DNA from: Chitinophagaceae bacterium
GTDB lineage: Bacteria; Bacteroidota; Bacteroidia; Chitinophagales; Chitinophagaceae
Reading direction: 5' to 3'
Assembly: GCA_016719815.1 (NCBI GenBank)
Contig: JADJYK010000007.1
Location: 1 to 64,000, forward strand
DNA length: 64,000 nucleotides
Under the pieces are notes generated by a model. That model had not been told where the DNA came from. It did not search any database and saw only the letters and a list, made by a program, of their open reading frames with translations. The translations under genes were made by a program, and so were the position numbers. This document shows, piece after piece, positions 39,509 through 48,021 of this stretch (position 1 is the first letter of the stretch; the number at the start of each line of letters is the position of its first letter).

Positions 39509-39874
39509 ATGAGTAAAAAGAAAACACTGGTGCTTGGTGCATCCGATAATCCTTCGAGATACAGTTATCTTGCTATTCATAAACTGCGCCAATACGGGCA
39601 TCCCGTTGTAGCCATTGGCCGCAAAAAAACAAATGTAGCTGATGTACCGGTTGAAAATGAAACCCTGCCATATAATGATGTCCACACCGTTACACTATAT
39701 ATGAACCCTGTGCACCAGCAGGAATTTTATAACTACATCCTTAGCTTACATCCTCAGCGTATTATTTTCAATCCCGGTACAGAGAATGATGAACTGGAAA
39801 GACTTGCCAGAAAAAATGATATCGCTACTACAGAAGCATGCACATTAGTGATGCTGGGTACAAATCAGTATTGA
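39509..39874 (+). CDS. CoA-binding domain protein (YccU type)
   Basis: 121 residues, one Rossmann-like CoA-binding domain. KTLVLGASDNPSRYSYLAIHKL at the N-terminus has the nucleotide-binding turn, followed by GHPVVAIGRKKTNVADVPV and the IIFNPGTENDEL motif, ending EACTLVMLGTNQY. It corresponds to the CoA-binding module of succinyl-CoA synthetase alpha, standing alone as in the YccU family. Physiological role unknown; a CoA-dependent sensor is possible. It is the last gene of the regulator operon. Confidence 0.88.
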   Translation: MSKKKTLVLGASDNPSRYSYLAIHKLRQYGHPVVAIGRKKTNVADVPVENETLPYNDVHTVTLYMNPVHQQEFYNYILSLHPQRIIFNPGTENDELERLARKNDIATTEACTLVMLGTNQY

Positions 39875-39954
39875 TTCAAATCATGAACTACCGGACTTTT
39901 ACGACACAGACCGGCGTATTATCACTTTATTTATCAAAAAAGAAGTTTTTTTCC

Positions 39955-39986
39955 TTTGCACTGTAAATTTTTATTAAAAACCTTTG
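39955..39986 (+). promoter_or_regulatory. Promoter of the secreted protein/metalloprotease pair
   Basis: TTTG (39955-39958), 20-bp spacer, AACCTTTG (39979-39986), one mismatch from consensus. Predicted leader of about 70 nt before the ATG at 40065. Confidence 0.55.
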
Positions 39987-40064
39987 TTCATCCGTACCTA
40001 CACTGAAAGCTGCAATGCCAAATGCATTGCTTATCGATATCCTTTTTTTTAAAAATTTGTCAGA

Positions 40065-40541
40065 ATGAAAAACCTTCGTACCGCACTGATGTGCTTATGC
40101 ACTATTATCGTTGGCCTGCAAACCTTTGCACAGGGCAACACTTCCCCTGTTAATGAACCTGATTACAACAGGCCGAAACTATTCAATAACCTTCCTGACA
40201 GAATTGTGCTGGAAACCAGTACTGTCGGCAATATGCTAACAAAGGAAATGGGGCAAACTGCTACTATCAGCCTGAGTGCTGACCAGTCTGTCAAATTTGA
40301 AGGCACTGTTGTTTCGTCTGTAAGTAAATATGATAACACCATACGAAGCATTGTTATTCGTTCCGTTAATTACAGCGGGGCCACTCTTACCATTACCCGT
40401 GTTACAAAAAATGATGACAGCGCCCCAACTTATACAGGCCGGATGATGAGCCTGCAGCATGGCGATTTATATGAGTTGAAAGAAATTGACGGAAGTCTGA
40501 TCTTAATAAAAAAGAATTTCTATGACCTAGTTAATGAATAA
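40065..40541 (+). CDS. Secreted protein, function unknown
   Basis: 158 residues with a Sec signal peptide (MKNLRTALMCLCTIIVGLQTFAQ, cleavage after AQ) and a mature beta-rich domain of about 135 residues: RIVLETSTVGNMLTKE, ATISLSADQSVKFEGTVVSS, SIVIRSVNYSGATLTITRV and DGSLILIKKNFYDLVNE. No named family recognised. It lies 97 bp before a secreted metalloprotease, with a hairpin in between, and shares the same upstream promoter. Its beta content and position suggest an inhibitor, chaperone or surface partner of the protease, but this is speculation. Confidence 0.7.
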   Translation: MKNLRTALMCLCTIIVGLQTFAQGNTSPVNEPDYNRPKLFNNLPDRIVLETSTVGNMLTKEMGQTATISLSADQSVKFEGTVVSSVSKYDNTIRSIVIRSVNYSGATLTITRVTKNDDSAPTYTGRMMSLQHGDLYELKEIDGSLILIKKNFYDLVNE

Positions 40542-40545
40542 TTGA

Positions 40546-40568
40546 AAAAAGAATCAGACCGATTCTTT
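40546..40568. terminator. Hairpin between the secreted protein and metalloprotease genes
   Basis: AAAGAATC / GATTCTTT stem with an AGACC loop, immediately after the stop. It has a short T run and may attenuate rather than end transcription. Confidence 0.45.
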
Positions 40569-40638
40569 TACGGCCCGTTTTTAATCTATATCCTATATCC
40601 CTTAACGTACCATTTTGAAAAACAACAAATCCATCTGT

Positions 40639-42240
40639 ATGAAAACCACTTTACGAATAGCCCTGCTATTGCTATCGTTCTTCAGTACAGTTCAATTCAG
40701 CAAAGCACAGGTTCCTGTTTTAAGCAGTTATCCATCAGCTTCGGCGGTTATCTTCCTTGATTTTGACGGGCATACTGTGGCGGGCACAAGCTGGAACTAC
40801 AGTGGCCCCATCTATTGCGGCGCATCTACGCTCAGCTCGGCCGGTATCACAGAAGTGTTTAACCGAATTGCAGAAGACTATCGTCCCTTCCAGATAAATG
40901 TGACGACTGACTCAACAAAATTCCTGGCAGCTCCGGTTAATAAAAGAATGAGAGTTATCCTTACCACCAGTTGGGAATGGTACGGATCAGCCGGCGGCGT
41001 AGCCTTTGTAGGCTCATTTACATGGGGCGATGATACACCCTGTTTTGTGTTTACATCACTGCATGCTAATAATGTAAAAAACATTTCAGAAGCTGCTTCA
41101 CATGAAGCAGGCCACACATTGGGTTTGTATCACCAGGCAGCCTATGATGCCAACTGTGTAAAGACATCGGATTACAACACTGGTGTGGGAACCGGTGAAA
41201 TTAGCTGGGCACCTATCATGGGTGTTGGTTACAGCAGAAATATGACACTCTCGACCAGTGGCCCTAATCCTTACGCCTGCACCAATATACAAATTGACCT
41301 GTCAGTTATTACCAGCACAAACAATATCAATTACCGTGCTGATGAATACAGTGCCGTATTTGCCACTGCCACCAATATTCCGTTTGTTTCGAACCAGTTT
41401 ATGGTTGATGGTATCATTACACAAAGTACCGACCAGGATTTAATCAAATTCACACAACCGGCAACGGGCCGCTTTCAGCTGGATGCAATCCCATATAATG
41501 TAGGTACAGGCAATGCCGGCTCCAATCTTGATATGCAAATCACTTTATTTAACGGCTCGCAAACACAGTTAAATGTATATAACCCGGGTACTTTGTTAAG
41601 TTCAGTTATTGACACAACATTGAATGCCGGCATTTATTACCTGCGTATAGAAGGAAAAGGAAATATTTATGCCCCCAACTATGCAAGCCTTGGCTCTTAT
41701 TCGCTTTCAGGCAGATTTACAGGCGGTGGTGCTTTACCACTCCGTGTGCTGAAACTGCAGGGTGAAGTATACGGTGACAAGCACAAGCTTACCTGGTTAA
41801 TTGATGCTGATGAACAGATTACATCGCAAATACTGGAAGTATCCACTGATGGCAGAAACTTCTCTCCTGTTATCAATACCGATGTAACTGCCCGTTCATA
41901 CCAGTACAAGCCTTACATATCCACGACTGCTATGTACAGGCTCAATGTAACATTTGACAATGGAAAACAGTATTACTCCAACATAGTATCGCTGCGCAAT
42001 ACCAGCACAAATGATATCCCTAAACTGATAACAAATGTGATAGGCAATGAAAACATCAGGGTTACCAGCCCGGGTAGTTTTGAATATATCATTGCTGATA
42101 TGAGTGGTAAGCCTGTACGCAAAGGACAGCTTACTGCCGGCATCAATACTATTAACGGCGGAGGCCTTTCCGGTGGCATGTATATCATCAGGTACGCTAA
42201 TGCCGGAGAGCAGTGGACCGATAAATTTATTCGCCATTAA
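40639..42240 (+). CDS. Secreted zinc metalloprotease with C-terminal sorting-like domain
   Basis: 533 residues from MKTTLRIALLLLSFFSTVQF (40639), which forms a clean signal peptide ending at SKAQ; an upstream ATG adds eight residues. The catalytic domain has SHEAGHTLGLYHQ (HExxHxxGxxH), the metzincin zinc site, with WAPIMGVGYS after it as a Met-turn. A beta-sandwich pre-peptidase type domain follows (about residues 230-360). The end, GMYIIRYANAGEQWTDKFIRH, fits a type IX secretion sorting domain of type A. It should be exported by the T9SS, for which porT lies 2.7 kb downstream. The substrate is unknown. Confidence 0.85.
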   Translation: MKTTLRIALLLLSFFSTVQFSKAQVPVLSSYPSASAVIFLDFDGHTVAGTSWNYSGPIYCGASTLSSAGITEVFNRIAEDYRPFQINVTTDSTKFLAAPVNKRMRVILTTSWEWYGSAGGVAFVGSFTWGDDTPCFVFTSLHANNVKNISEAASHEAGHTLGLYHQAAYDANCVKTSDYNTGVGTGEISWAPIMGVGYSRNMTLSTSGPNPYACTNIQIDLSVITSTNNINYRADEYSAVFATATNIPFVSNQFMVDGIITQSTDQDLIKFTQPATGRFQLDAIPYNVGTGNAGSNLDMQITLFNGSQTQLNVYNPGTLLSSVIDTTLNAGIYYLRIEGKGNIYAPNYASLGSYSLSGRFTGGGALPLRVLKLQGEVYGDKHKLTWLIDADEQITSQILEVSTDGRNFSPVINTDVTARSYQYKPYISTTAMYRLNVTFDNGKQYYSNIVSLRNTSTNDIPKLITNVIGNENIRVTSPGSFEYIIADMSGKPVRKGQLTAGINTINGGGLSGGMYIIRYANAGEQWTDKFIRH

Positions 42241-42251
42241 ACCTTTTTCCT

Positions 42252-42268
42252 GTTCTGTTTAACAGAAC
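42252..42268. terminator. Palindrome after the metalloprotease
   Basis: GTTCTGTT-T-AACAGAAC, 8-bp arms. No long T tract follows, so termination is uncertain. Confidence 0.4.
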
Positions 42269-42331
42269 GATAATCCGTACCCCTTTTTGTTTTTCGGAGG
42301 TTTTCCTGTAACTTGGGAAAACCTTTTTTTT

Positions 42332-42832
42332 ATGCGATGGAGAAAATTTAATGGCGACCCTATCGAATTACCCATCTACGAGGCGGTAGAAAATGCCATC
42401 CGCAGAGAAACTGAAAAAGGCTTTCGTCTGAAAGTCTGTATCGGTACCGACTCACAGGTAAAGGCCCGTCCGAACGGTTCATCAGGACAGAGAAAAGAAA
42501 CTGAATTTGCCACTGTTATTGTTTTTTTACGTGAAGGCCAGGGTGGTTTTATGTTTATTCATAACGAAAAAACTATTCAGACTTTTTCCATTAAAGAAAG
42601 AATGCTGCTGGAAGTGGCAAAGAGCATTGAAATTGCATATGAGTTATGCAACCTGTTTACCACCTACGATGTGGATATGGAAGTACATGCCGACATCAAC
42701 ACCAACCCCAATTTTAAGAGCAATGATGCGCTCAAAGAAGCAATGGGTTATATACTTGGAATGGGATTCGCTTTCAAGGCAAAGCCCGAAGCATTTGCCA
42801 GTAGCAGCTGTGCTAACAAAGTAGTGAACTGA
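42332..42832 (+). CDS. DUF458 (YkuK-like) RNase H-fold protein
   Basis: 166 residues from MRWRKFNGDPIELPIYEAV (42332); the upstream 15 residues are not conserved-looking. KVCIGTDSQVKARPNG carries the first acidic residue of an RNase H-like fold, FATVIVFLREGQGG the second strand, VDMEVHADINTNPNFKSNDAL the HAD motif with further acidic residues, and GYILGMGFAFKAKPEAFASS the family end. The DUF458/YkuK family is predicted to be a ribonuclease H-like nuclease, with no proven substrate. Confidence 0.85.
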   Translation: MRWRKFNGDPIELPIYEAVENAIRRETEKGFRLKVCIGTDSQVKARPNGSSGQRKETEFATVIVFLREGQGGFMFIHNEKTIQTFSIKERMLLEVAKSIEIAYELCNLFTTYDVDMEVHADINTNPNFKSNDALKEAMGYILGMGFAFKAKPEAFASSSCANKVVN

Positions 42833-42875
42833 ATATTATCCTGATTTTTTGCTGCGTTATCCTTTACAGGCAATA

Positions 42876-43187
42876 TTACTGTTTCTTCCTTCTGCGAAGC
42901 AAACCCACAACCAGCACCACCAAAAAGCCCAGCCCCAATGCAATTCGTATAATAGCTGCTCTTCTTTGTTTCCTGTTATTTTCTTTCTGCAAGACAATAA
43001 GGGCATCTATGTTGGAATCAAAGACCGGGGCAGGAATAATGGTGTAACCGGTATCTGCAGTTTTGGAAAACGAATTTGTATCTGATGGCAATAATAAACT
43101 GTCATTTACTGCCGGTTTGGTTTGTTGAGCTATGGCCTGTAAAGCAACTGTCAATATCAGGCATATTGCCAGTATCCTGTAGCGCAT
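42876..43187 (-). CDS. Small secreted/membrane protein, function unknown
   Basis: 103 residues. A signal peptide (MRYRILAICLILTVALQAIAQ) is followed by a ~50-residue polar region and then a C-terminal membrane segment IALGLGFLVVLVVGLL with a basic tail RRRKKQ. The topology is periplasmic domain plus C-terminal anchor, with the positively charged tail inside. No family recognised. The next gene upstream (43211) is also a short membrane-anchored protein, so the two may be co-transcribed. Confidence 0.6.
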   Translation of the reverse strand: MRYRILAICLILTVALQAIAQQTKPAVNDSLLLPSDTNSFSKTADTGYTIIPAPVFDSNIDALIVLQKENNRKQRRAAIIRIALGLGFLVVLVVGLLRRRKKQ

Positions 43188-43210
43188 ATTAAAATGTAAT
43201 TTTGGAGAAC

Positions 43211-43420
43211 CTATTTAGTTTTCTTTGGTTGTTCCTGAACCGGTACATTATTAACCAGTTTGGCTGATCTTTCTTCCATCATTGTTCCTGCTGTGGCTTC
43301 ACTTACACCAGCCTGCTTTCGTTCCATCTTCTTAGCATCTTCCTGGGCCAGCGAAAAGGTGATGAGCACCATTACGAAGAGAATCACAACAACATTTCTT
43401 TCGGATAAGATCTTTCTCAT
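43211..43420 (-). CDS. Small membrane-anchored protein, function unknown
   Basis: 69 residues from MRKILSERNVVVILFVMVLI (43420), which contains a hydrophobic segment that may be a signal peptide cut after SLAQ. The mature part is highly charged and lacks hydrophobic core, ending QPKKTK. An ATG at 43474 would add 18 residues rich in Cys that precede the hydrophobic part, which seems unlikely. No family recognised. It lies 23 bp before the next small gene. Confidence 0.5.
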   Translation of the reverse strand: MRKILSERNVVVILFVMVLITFSLAQEDAKKMERKQAGVSEATAGTMMEERSAKLVNNVPVQEQPKKTK

Positions 43421-43495
43421 AATTTGCTTGTAATGGGCGCAAGATAAACAATTATAACAAATTTCAAATACCACAATCCAGGTATTCTGTTTTAC

Positions 43496-44137
43496 TTAAC
43501 TATTTGTAAAGCTGCTGTTTAAGTCTGACAGATAGGATAATAATTCAGGCCTGCCTGCCCTGTCCACAGCCGATGTTACAAAGTAAGGCGGAGCCTCCTC
43601 CCATTCATCCATCAGTTTTGCAATAAACATTTCTACTCTTCTTTTGGTGCCGCCGGGCTTATTCTTGTCTGATTTGGTGAAAACGATAACAAAGGGCACC
43701 TGCCACTCTCCCAGTTGCCGAATAAAATCAAGATCCACTTTTTGCGGCTCGAGGCGGCTGTCTATGAGTACAAACAGGCATCCCAGGTTTTCTCTTTTCC
43801 GTATGTATGATTCAATCATATTGCCCCAGTTGTTGCGGGCCTTTTGCGATACAGTTGCATAGCCATATCCGGGCAGGTCAACAATATACCATTTCTGCTC
43901 AGTGCTTTTGCCGCTTTTGTTCCTGGTTCTGGATACAATTTCAAAGTGGTTGATCAGTTGTGTCTTTCCCGGTGTGGCAGAGGTTTTGGCCAGTTTGGTC
44001 TGATCTGTCAGCATATTAATCAATGAAGACTTGCCCACATTGCTGCGGCCAATAAAGGCATACTCCGGGCGGTCGGCCTTAGGGCACTGCTTATGTGTAG
44101 CGCTGCTAATAAGGTATTGGGCAGAAATAATTTCCAT
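43496..44137 (-). CDS. engB: Ribosome biogenesis GTP-binding protein EngB (YsxC)
   Basis: 213 residues from MEIISAQYLISSATH (44137), the family N-terminus; an ATG at 44275 would extend it with a non-family segment that overlaps the divergent menG promoter. TRAFAC GTPase involved in 50S subunit assembly: G1 GRSNVGKSSLIN, G2 TSATPGKTQLINHF, G3 VDLPGYGYA, G4 FTKSDKNKPGG, G5 TSAVDRAG. Length fits. Cytoplasmic. Confidence 0.93.
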   Translation of the reverse strand: MEIISAQYLISSATHKQCPKADRPEYAFIGRSNVGKSSLINMLTDQTKLAKTSATPGKTQLINHFEIVSRTRNKSGKSTEQKWYIVDLPGYGYATVSQKARNNWGNMIESYIRKRENLGCLFVLIDSRLEPQKVDLDFIRQLGEWQVPFVIVFTKSDKNKPGGTKRRVEMFIAKLMDEWEEAPPYFVTSAVDRAGRPELLSYLSDLNSSFTNS

Positions 44138-44253
44138 CGTGCAGCGAAGTAAACGTAAATTGGTGAATGGGCAATGAAGCGGAGGCAAGAAGCAAGAAGT
44201 ATGAGGTTTGAATTGTAAGCTGCCGGCAACGTGTAACCAGCCCACAGAACACT

Positions 44254-44261
44254 TACCTTTG
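44254..44261 (+). promoter_or_regulatory. -7 box of menG
   Basis: TACCTTTG, a full match to TAnnTTTG, with 6 bp to the menG ATG. No TTTG is visible at -33. Confidence 0.45.
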
Positions 44262-44267
44262 CACCCC

Positions 44268-45020
44268 ATGTCCAATTCATTACCACACGACCATATTACT
44301 CCCTTTAAAGAGTCGGAGAAGGGGAAGAAAGAACAAGTGGCCGAAATGTTTGACCGTATTGCTTTCCGCTACGATTTAATGAACCGTTTCCTTTCTGCCC
44401 GTACCGACGTGGGCTGGCGTAAAAAAGCCATCTGGCTGCTGGGAAAAGACAATCCACAGCATATTCTTGATGTGGCTACCGGCACTGCCGACATGGCCCT
44501 TATGGCTGCCAAAATGCTAAAGTCCACGCAAATAACCGGTATTGACATTTCGGAAGGTATGCTGGAGCATGGCCGCAAAAAGATTGAGAAAGAAGGTCTT
44601 GCGGATGTCATACAGCTTTTCAAAGGCGATTCAGAAACAATAAATTATCCTCCCGAAACGTTTGATGCCGTGATGGTGGCCTTTGGGGTCCGCAATTTTG
44701 AAAATCTGGAAAAAGGACTGTCTGAAATGCTGCGGGTGCTAAAACCCGGCGGCAGGCTGGTGGTGCTGGAGTTCTCCACACCAAAGCGGCGGATGGTAAA
44801 AAGCCTCTACAACCTGTATATGGGGATAGTGGCACCGCAGGTGGCAAGGTGGTTCAGGCAGAATAAAGAGGCGTATGAGTACCTTAACAAATCAGTTAAT
44901 GCCTTCCCCGACCGTCACCGGTTTACTGATATATTAACAAAACTGGGATACACCGATACAGGTTTTACCCCGCTAAGTTTAGGAATATGCTGCATCTACT
45001 CAGGAAGAAAGCCTGTATAA
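44268..45020 (+). CDS. menG: Demethylmenaquinone methyltransferase (UbiE/MenG)
   Basis: SAM-dependent C-methyltransferase for the last step of menaquinone synthesis. 250 residues from MSNSLPHDHITPF (44268). KKEQVAEMFDRIAFRYDLMNRFLS is the UbiE/COQ5 signature 1; ILDVATGTADMALMA is SAM motif I; FDAVMVAFGVRNFENLEKGL is signature 2; LGYTDTGFTPLSLGICCIYSG ends the protein. Bacteroidota generally use menaquinone, so the MenG function is inferred. Its 3' end overlaps the porT start by 34 bp. Confidence 0.93.
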   Translation: MSNSLPHDHITPFKESEKGKKEQVAEMFDRIAFRYDLMNRFLSARTDVGWRKKAIWLLGKDNPQHILDVATGTADMALMAAKMLKSTQITGIDISEGMLEHGRKKIEKEGLADVIQLFKGDSETINYPPETFDAVMVAFGVRNFENLEKGLSEMLRVLKPGGRLVVLEFSTPKRRMVKSLYNLYMGIVAPQVARWFRQNKEAYEYLNKSVNAFPDRHRFTDILTKLGYTDTGFTPLSLGICCIYSGRKPV

Positions 45021-45736
45021 ATCTCTCCATCGTTTCTGCAATTCTTGCACTGGTACTGCATGCCGGCAGTGCACAGGCACAGTTTTTCAAAAAGGAGATG
45101 AGCATGGAAGACCACGATGCCAAGCCGTATTACTTTGGCATATCGGTGGGTATTAACCTTGCCCGTTTTCATACCGAGCTGCACCCTTCTTTTTTAACAC
45201 AGGACAGTGTGTATGTTGCCGAACCTACCAACTCTGGCGGACTTACCCTTGGCCTGCAGGCCACGGCCCGCCTCAGCAACCGGTTTCAGTTGCGCTTTAA
45301 CCCGCAGCTGATGTTTATTGAACGGAATATTTTCTACAAACTGAAATACACCGACCCGATTGAAAACAAAACTGATGTAACCAAAAAGGTGGAATCTATT
45401 ATTATGAGTTTTCCGCTGCAGGTGAAGTTTCAGAGCGACCGCATTGGCAACTTCAGGGTATATACACTGGCCGGCTATAAAGCCGATATTGATATGGCCA
45501 GCAATGCCCGTGCCCGCAAGGCTGAAGACCTGGTAAAGATTCAGAAATATGACCATGGGCCTGAGTTTGGTATTGGCTTCAATTTCTTTTTTGACAGTTT
45601 TATATTTTCTCCCGAAATAAAAATCAGCAACGGTACGGGTAACCTGCATGCCCGTGATGCCAGCCTGAAGTACTCCAGCGTATTTGACCGCATACAATCG
45701 AAGATGATTGTATTTACGATACACCTGGAAGGATAG
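44987..45736 (+). CDS. porT: PorT-family outer membrane protein of the type IX secretion system
   Basis: 249 residues. A signal peptide (about residues 1-31, ending AGSAQA) precedes a beta-barrel of about eight strands: PYYFGISVGINLARFH, GLTLGLQATARLSNRFQLRFNPQLMF, YTLAGYKADIDMA and FGIGFNFFFDSFIFSPEIKIS. This is the PorT/SprT-type barrel required for T9SS export and gliding in Bacteroidota. Adjacency to ubiE/menG is a recurring context for porT, which strengthens the call. The start lies inside the last codons of menG; a downstream Met exists but would remove the signal peptide. It ends 55 bp before a terminator. Confidence 0.8.
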   Translation: MLHLLRKKACINLSIVSAILALVLHAGSAQAQFFKKEMSMEDHDAKPYYFGISVGINLARFHTELHPSFLTQDSVYVAEPTNSGGLTLGLQATARLSNRFQLRFNPQLMFIERNIFYKLKYTDPIENKTDVTKKVESIIMSFPLQVKFQSDRIGNFRVYTLAGYKADIDMASNARARKAEDLVKIQKYDHGPEFGIGFNFFFDSFIFSPEIKISNGTGNLHARDASLKYSSVFDRIQSKMIVFTIHLEG

Positions 45737-45790
45737 CTTTTCTTTCTTGCTTACTTATTTAGTATAGCATTCCCAATTATTAATGGAACA

Positions 45791-45815
45791 GCGGGCAAGC
45801 CCGCCTTGTTTTTTT
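45791..45815 (+). terminator. Intrinsic terminator of menG-porT
   Basis: GCGGGC-AA-GCCCGC stem followed by CTTG and a T7 tract. Confidence 0.75.
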
Positions 45816-46240
45816 CTTACTTACTTTTTGGCATTGCCCTCTCGATTTTCATCGGGACAGGCGCCAAGTAACCTGCCTACCGGTAGGCAGGCAAAAAGGT
45901 TTAGGCAAATCCGAATGGCTCCGCCCGTTTTGCCGCCCGCCCACCTTTTCGGCGACTGGCGGCGGAATAATTATGGGGCGTTTCTTGCGGGACTTGCAAA
46001 GTCGTCAACTCCGCTGCCTGTTTTGTGGGGCAACGGGAGACGCTGTGACATGGCACGGCAGGCTTTTGTTTGCATTAAAAGAATAAAAAAACAAAAAATG
46101 AATCTTACTAGTAAAGTCGCCCTAAAGTAATAAGAACAGACCCACTAATTGCAACAGTCAAAAATTTTATAAATAACTTAGTTTGTAACTTAAATAATTA
46201 AACCAATCCCTGCATTAATTGTTATTTTTTTAAATAATGA
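45816..46240. repeat. Palindrome-rich spacer of about 425 bp
   Basis: No convincing gene. It holds a perfect 20-bp palindrome CCTGCCTACC/GGTAGGCAGG (45872-45891), then a GC-rich stretch with several GGCGG/CCGCC pairs (45920-45970), and then turns sharply AT-rich after about 46080. A 115-codon plus-strand frame (45783-46130) crosses it and reads LPTGRQA over the palindrome, a peptide typical of Bacteroidota extragenic repeats, so I do not call it a gene. It ends in an ATG-led MNLTSKVALK, which looks like the first residues of an SDR enzyme, possibly a remnant. Confidence 0.6.
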
Positions 46241-46243
46241 ATA

Positions 46244-46942
46244 ATGCAGCATTACTTAATAATCGGTGCTTCCAGTGGTATTGGACAAGAATTGGCTACT
46301 CAACTTGCCGAATCCGGCAAACATGTAATAGCAACTTTCAATAAAAATGAACCCGCTGTTGTAAATTCAAAAATTCGCTTCCACCACCTAAATGTATTAG
46401 AGGATACACTTTCGCTAGATTTTTTACCTGATGAATTGACAGGCTTGGTTTACTGCCCTGGCAGCATCAGCCTTAGGCCCTTTGAAAGAATAAAACCAGC
46501 AAATTTTGAAGAAGATTATAAACTCCAGGTAATTGGAGGGATAAGACTTATCCAAATGGTTTTGCCACGATTAAAGAAAACAGAAAATGCAGCTATTGTT
46601 TTATTTTCAACTCTTGCTGTACAAACCGGCTTACCTTTTCATGCCCAGGTAGCTGCTTCCAAGGGTGCCATTGAGGGGTTAACAAAAGCCCTGGCAGCTG
46701 AATTTGCCCCAAAAATAAGAGTGAATTGTATAGCCCCATCCTTAACCAATACACCTCTTGCGGCTTCTCTTTTGAATACGGAGCAAAAAATGGATATCAA
46801 CGCTCAACGGCATCCGCTAAAACGAATTGGCACCACTAAGGACATTGCAAACATGGCAGCATTCTTACTTTCTGAAAAGGCAAGTTGGATAACAGGACAG
46901 ATTTTTCATGTTGATGGGGGCATGTCTTCTTTAAAAATTTAA
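46244..46942 (+). CDS. Short-chain dehydrogenase/reductase (SDR), photolyase-cluster type
   Basis: 232 residues. IIGASSGIGQELA is the cofactor-binding glycine motif; VYCPGSI replaces the usual NNAG; IVLFSTLAVQTGLPFHAQVAASKGAIEGLTKALAAE carries the catalytic Ser and Lys, with the Tyr position replaced by Val/Ala (HAQVAASKGA instead of YSASK), which is unusual. VNCIAPSLTNTPL and FHVDGGMSSL end the fold. It is the first gene of an AT-rich cluster with DUF2071, TIGR03643, DUF2256 and a photolyase-related protein, all on plus with short gaps. Substrate unknown. Confidence 0.88.
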   Translation: MQHYLIIGASSGIGQELATQLAESGKHVIATFNKNEPAVVNSKIRFHHLNVLEDTLSLDFLPDELTGLVYCPGSISLRPFERIKPANFEEDYKLQVIGGIRLIQMVLPRLKKTENAAIVLFSTLAVQTGLPFHAQVAASKGAIEGLTKALAAEFAPKIRVNCIAPSLTNTPLAASLLNTEQKMDINAQRHPLKRIGTTKDIANMAAFLLSEKASWITGQIFHVDGGMSSLKI

Positions 46943-46973
46943 ATTACAATTGTATAACTCTTAGTAATAATAA

Positions 46974-47689
46974 ATGACCAATATTTTTTATCAGCCCGTT
47001 GGGAAAATTTAATTATGGCAAATTATGCAATAAACCCAGCGGTATTAAAACCTTATTTGCCAAATGGAGTTGAAATTGATTTTTACAATAATAAAACCTA
47101 TGTAAGTCTTGTTGGTTTTATGTTTAAAAGAACCAGCCTGTTCAAAATACCAATCCCATTCTTAGGAACTTTTGAGGAAGTAAACCTGCGTTTTTATGTA
47201 AAGAGAGTGGAAGGTGATATCATTAAAAGGGGGGTAGTCTTTATAAATGAAACGGTACCGTACAAACTGGTAGCGTGGCTTGCCAACAAACTTTATAAAG
47301 AACATTACATCGCTATCCCCACAAAAAATTCAATAGGTCATAATGGTTCCGATAAATCCATAAAGTATAAATGGAAGATAAATAAGCAATGGAATCACCT
47401 GGTGGTAAATGCTTCAAAAGAAAAGAACGAAATGATACCAGGCAGTATTGAAGAATTCATTTTTGAACATTATTATGGCTATACAAAAATCAATAGTGAG
47501 CTTTCACAGGAATACAAAGTAAATCATCCGAGATGGCAAGTGAATAAAGTAATTGATTATTCGGTTCAATGCGACTTTAAATCAATGTATGGAAACGATT
47601 TTTCCTTCCTGAAAAATCAAACACCCGATTCCGTAATTATTGCTGAAGGTTCGCCGGTTACAGTTAATTGGGAACGAACTACATTCTAA
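46974..47689 (+). CDS. DUF2071 (YqjF-like) family protein (frameshift)
   Basis: About 238 residues restored. The uninterrupted frame starts at 47015 (MANYAINPAVLKPYLPNGVE), which lacks the family's usual first strand. Upstream ATG 46974 gives MTNIFYQPVGK, and one A missing from the run 47004-47007 joins them as GKNLIMANYAINP, matching the DUF2071 start. Blocks follow as NKTYVSLVGFMFKRT, VNLRFYVKR and VVFINETVPYKLVAWLANKLYKEHY. The family resembles acetoacetate decarboxylase-like barrels, and function is unknown. It lies 31 bp after the SDR gene. Confidence 0.82.
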
Positions 47690-47700
47690 ATATTTTATAG

Positions 47701-47969
47701 ATGGAACAAAAAGATATTGACAGGATAATTGAAATGGCATGGGAAGACAGAACTCCGTTTGAAGCTATTGAAACACAATTTGGTTTTTCAGAAGCTGATG
47801 TAATTACAATTATGAGAAGGGAGTTAAAACGCAGCAGTTTTAATTTGTGGAGAAAGAGAGTAAATAGTGGCATTAGCAAAAACATGCATTCAAAAGAAAT
47901 CCTGACATTTTGCGGTTTAGGTGCAGCCTTCAAAAAACTATTTCGATGAACAAAATAAGTAAACGATAA
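47701..47969 (+). CDS. TIGR03643 family protein (frameshift)
   Basis: About 89 residues restored. MEQKDIDRIIEMAWEDRTPF begins the protein, followed by FGFSEADVITIMRRELKRSSFNLWRKRV, the TIGR03643 core, which looks like a helix-turn-helix. One A is missing from the run at 47878-47882; restoring it gives SKKHAFKRNPDILRFRCS and the ending NKISKR with TAA at 47967-47969. The family is found next to photolyase-related genes in many bacteria, with no known function. It is 11 bp after DUF2071. Confidence 0.85.
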
Positions 47970-48021
47970 ATGAAGTATAAAATAATTCGGAAATTATTCG
48001 AGTTAATAAATTATCTTCTAA

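Noticed and set aside
44138..44275. EngB extension from ATG 44275
   Set aside because: Residues are not family-like and the DNA overlaps the menG promoter and start.
45783..46130. 115-codon frame as a gene
   Set aside because: It crosses a terminator and palindromes and has repeat-type peptide content; composition changes inside it.
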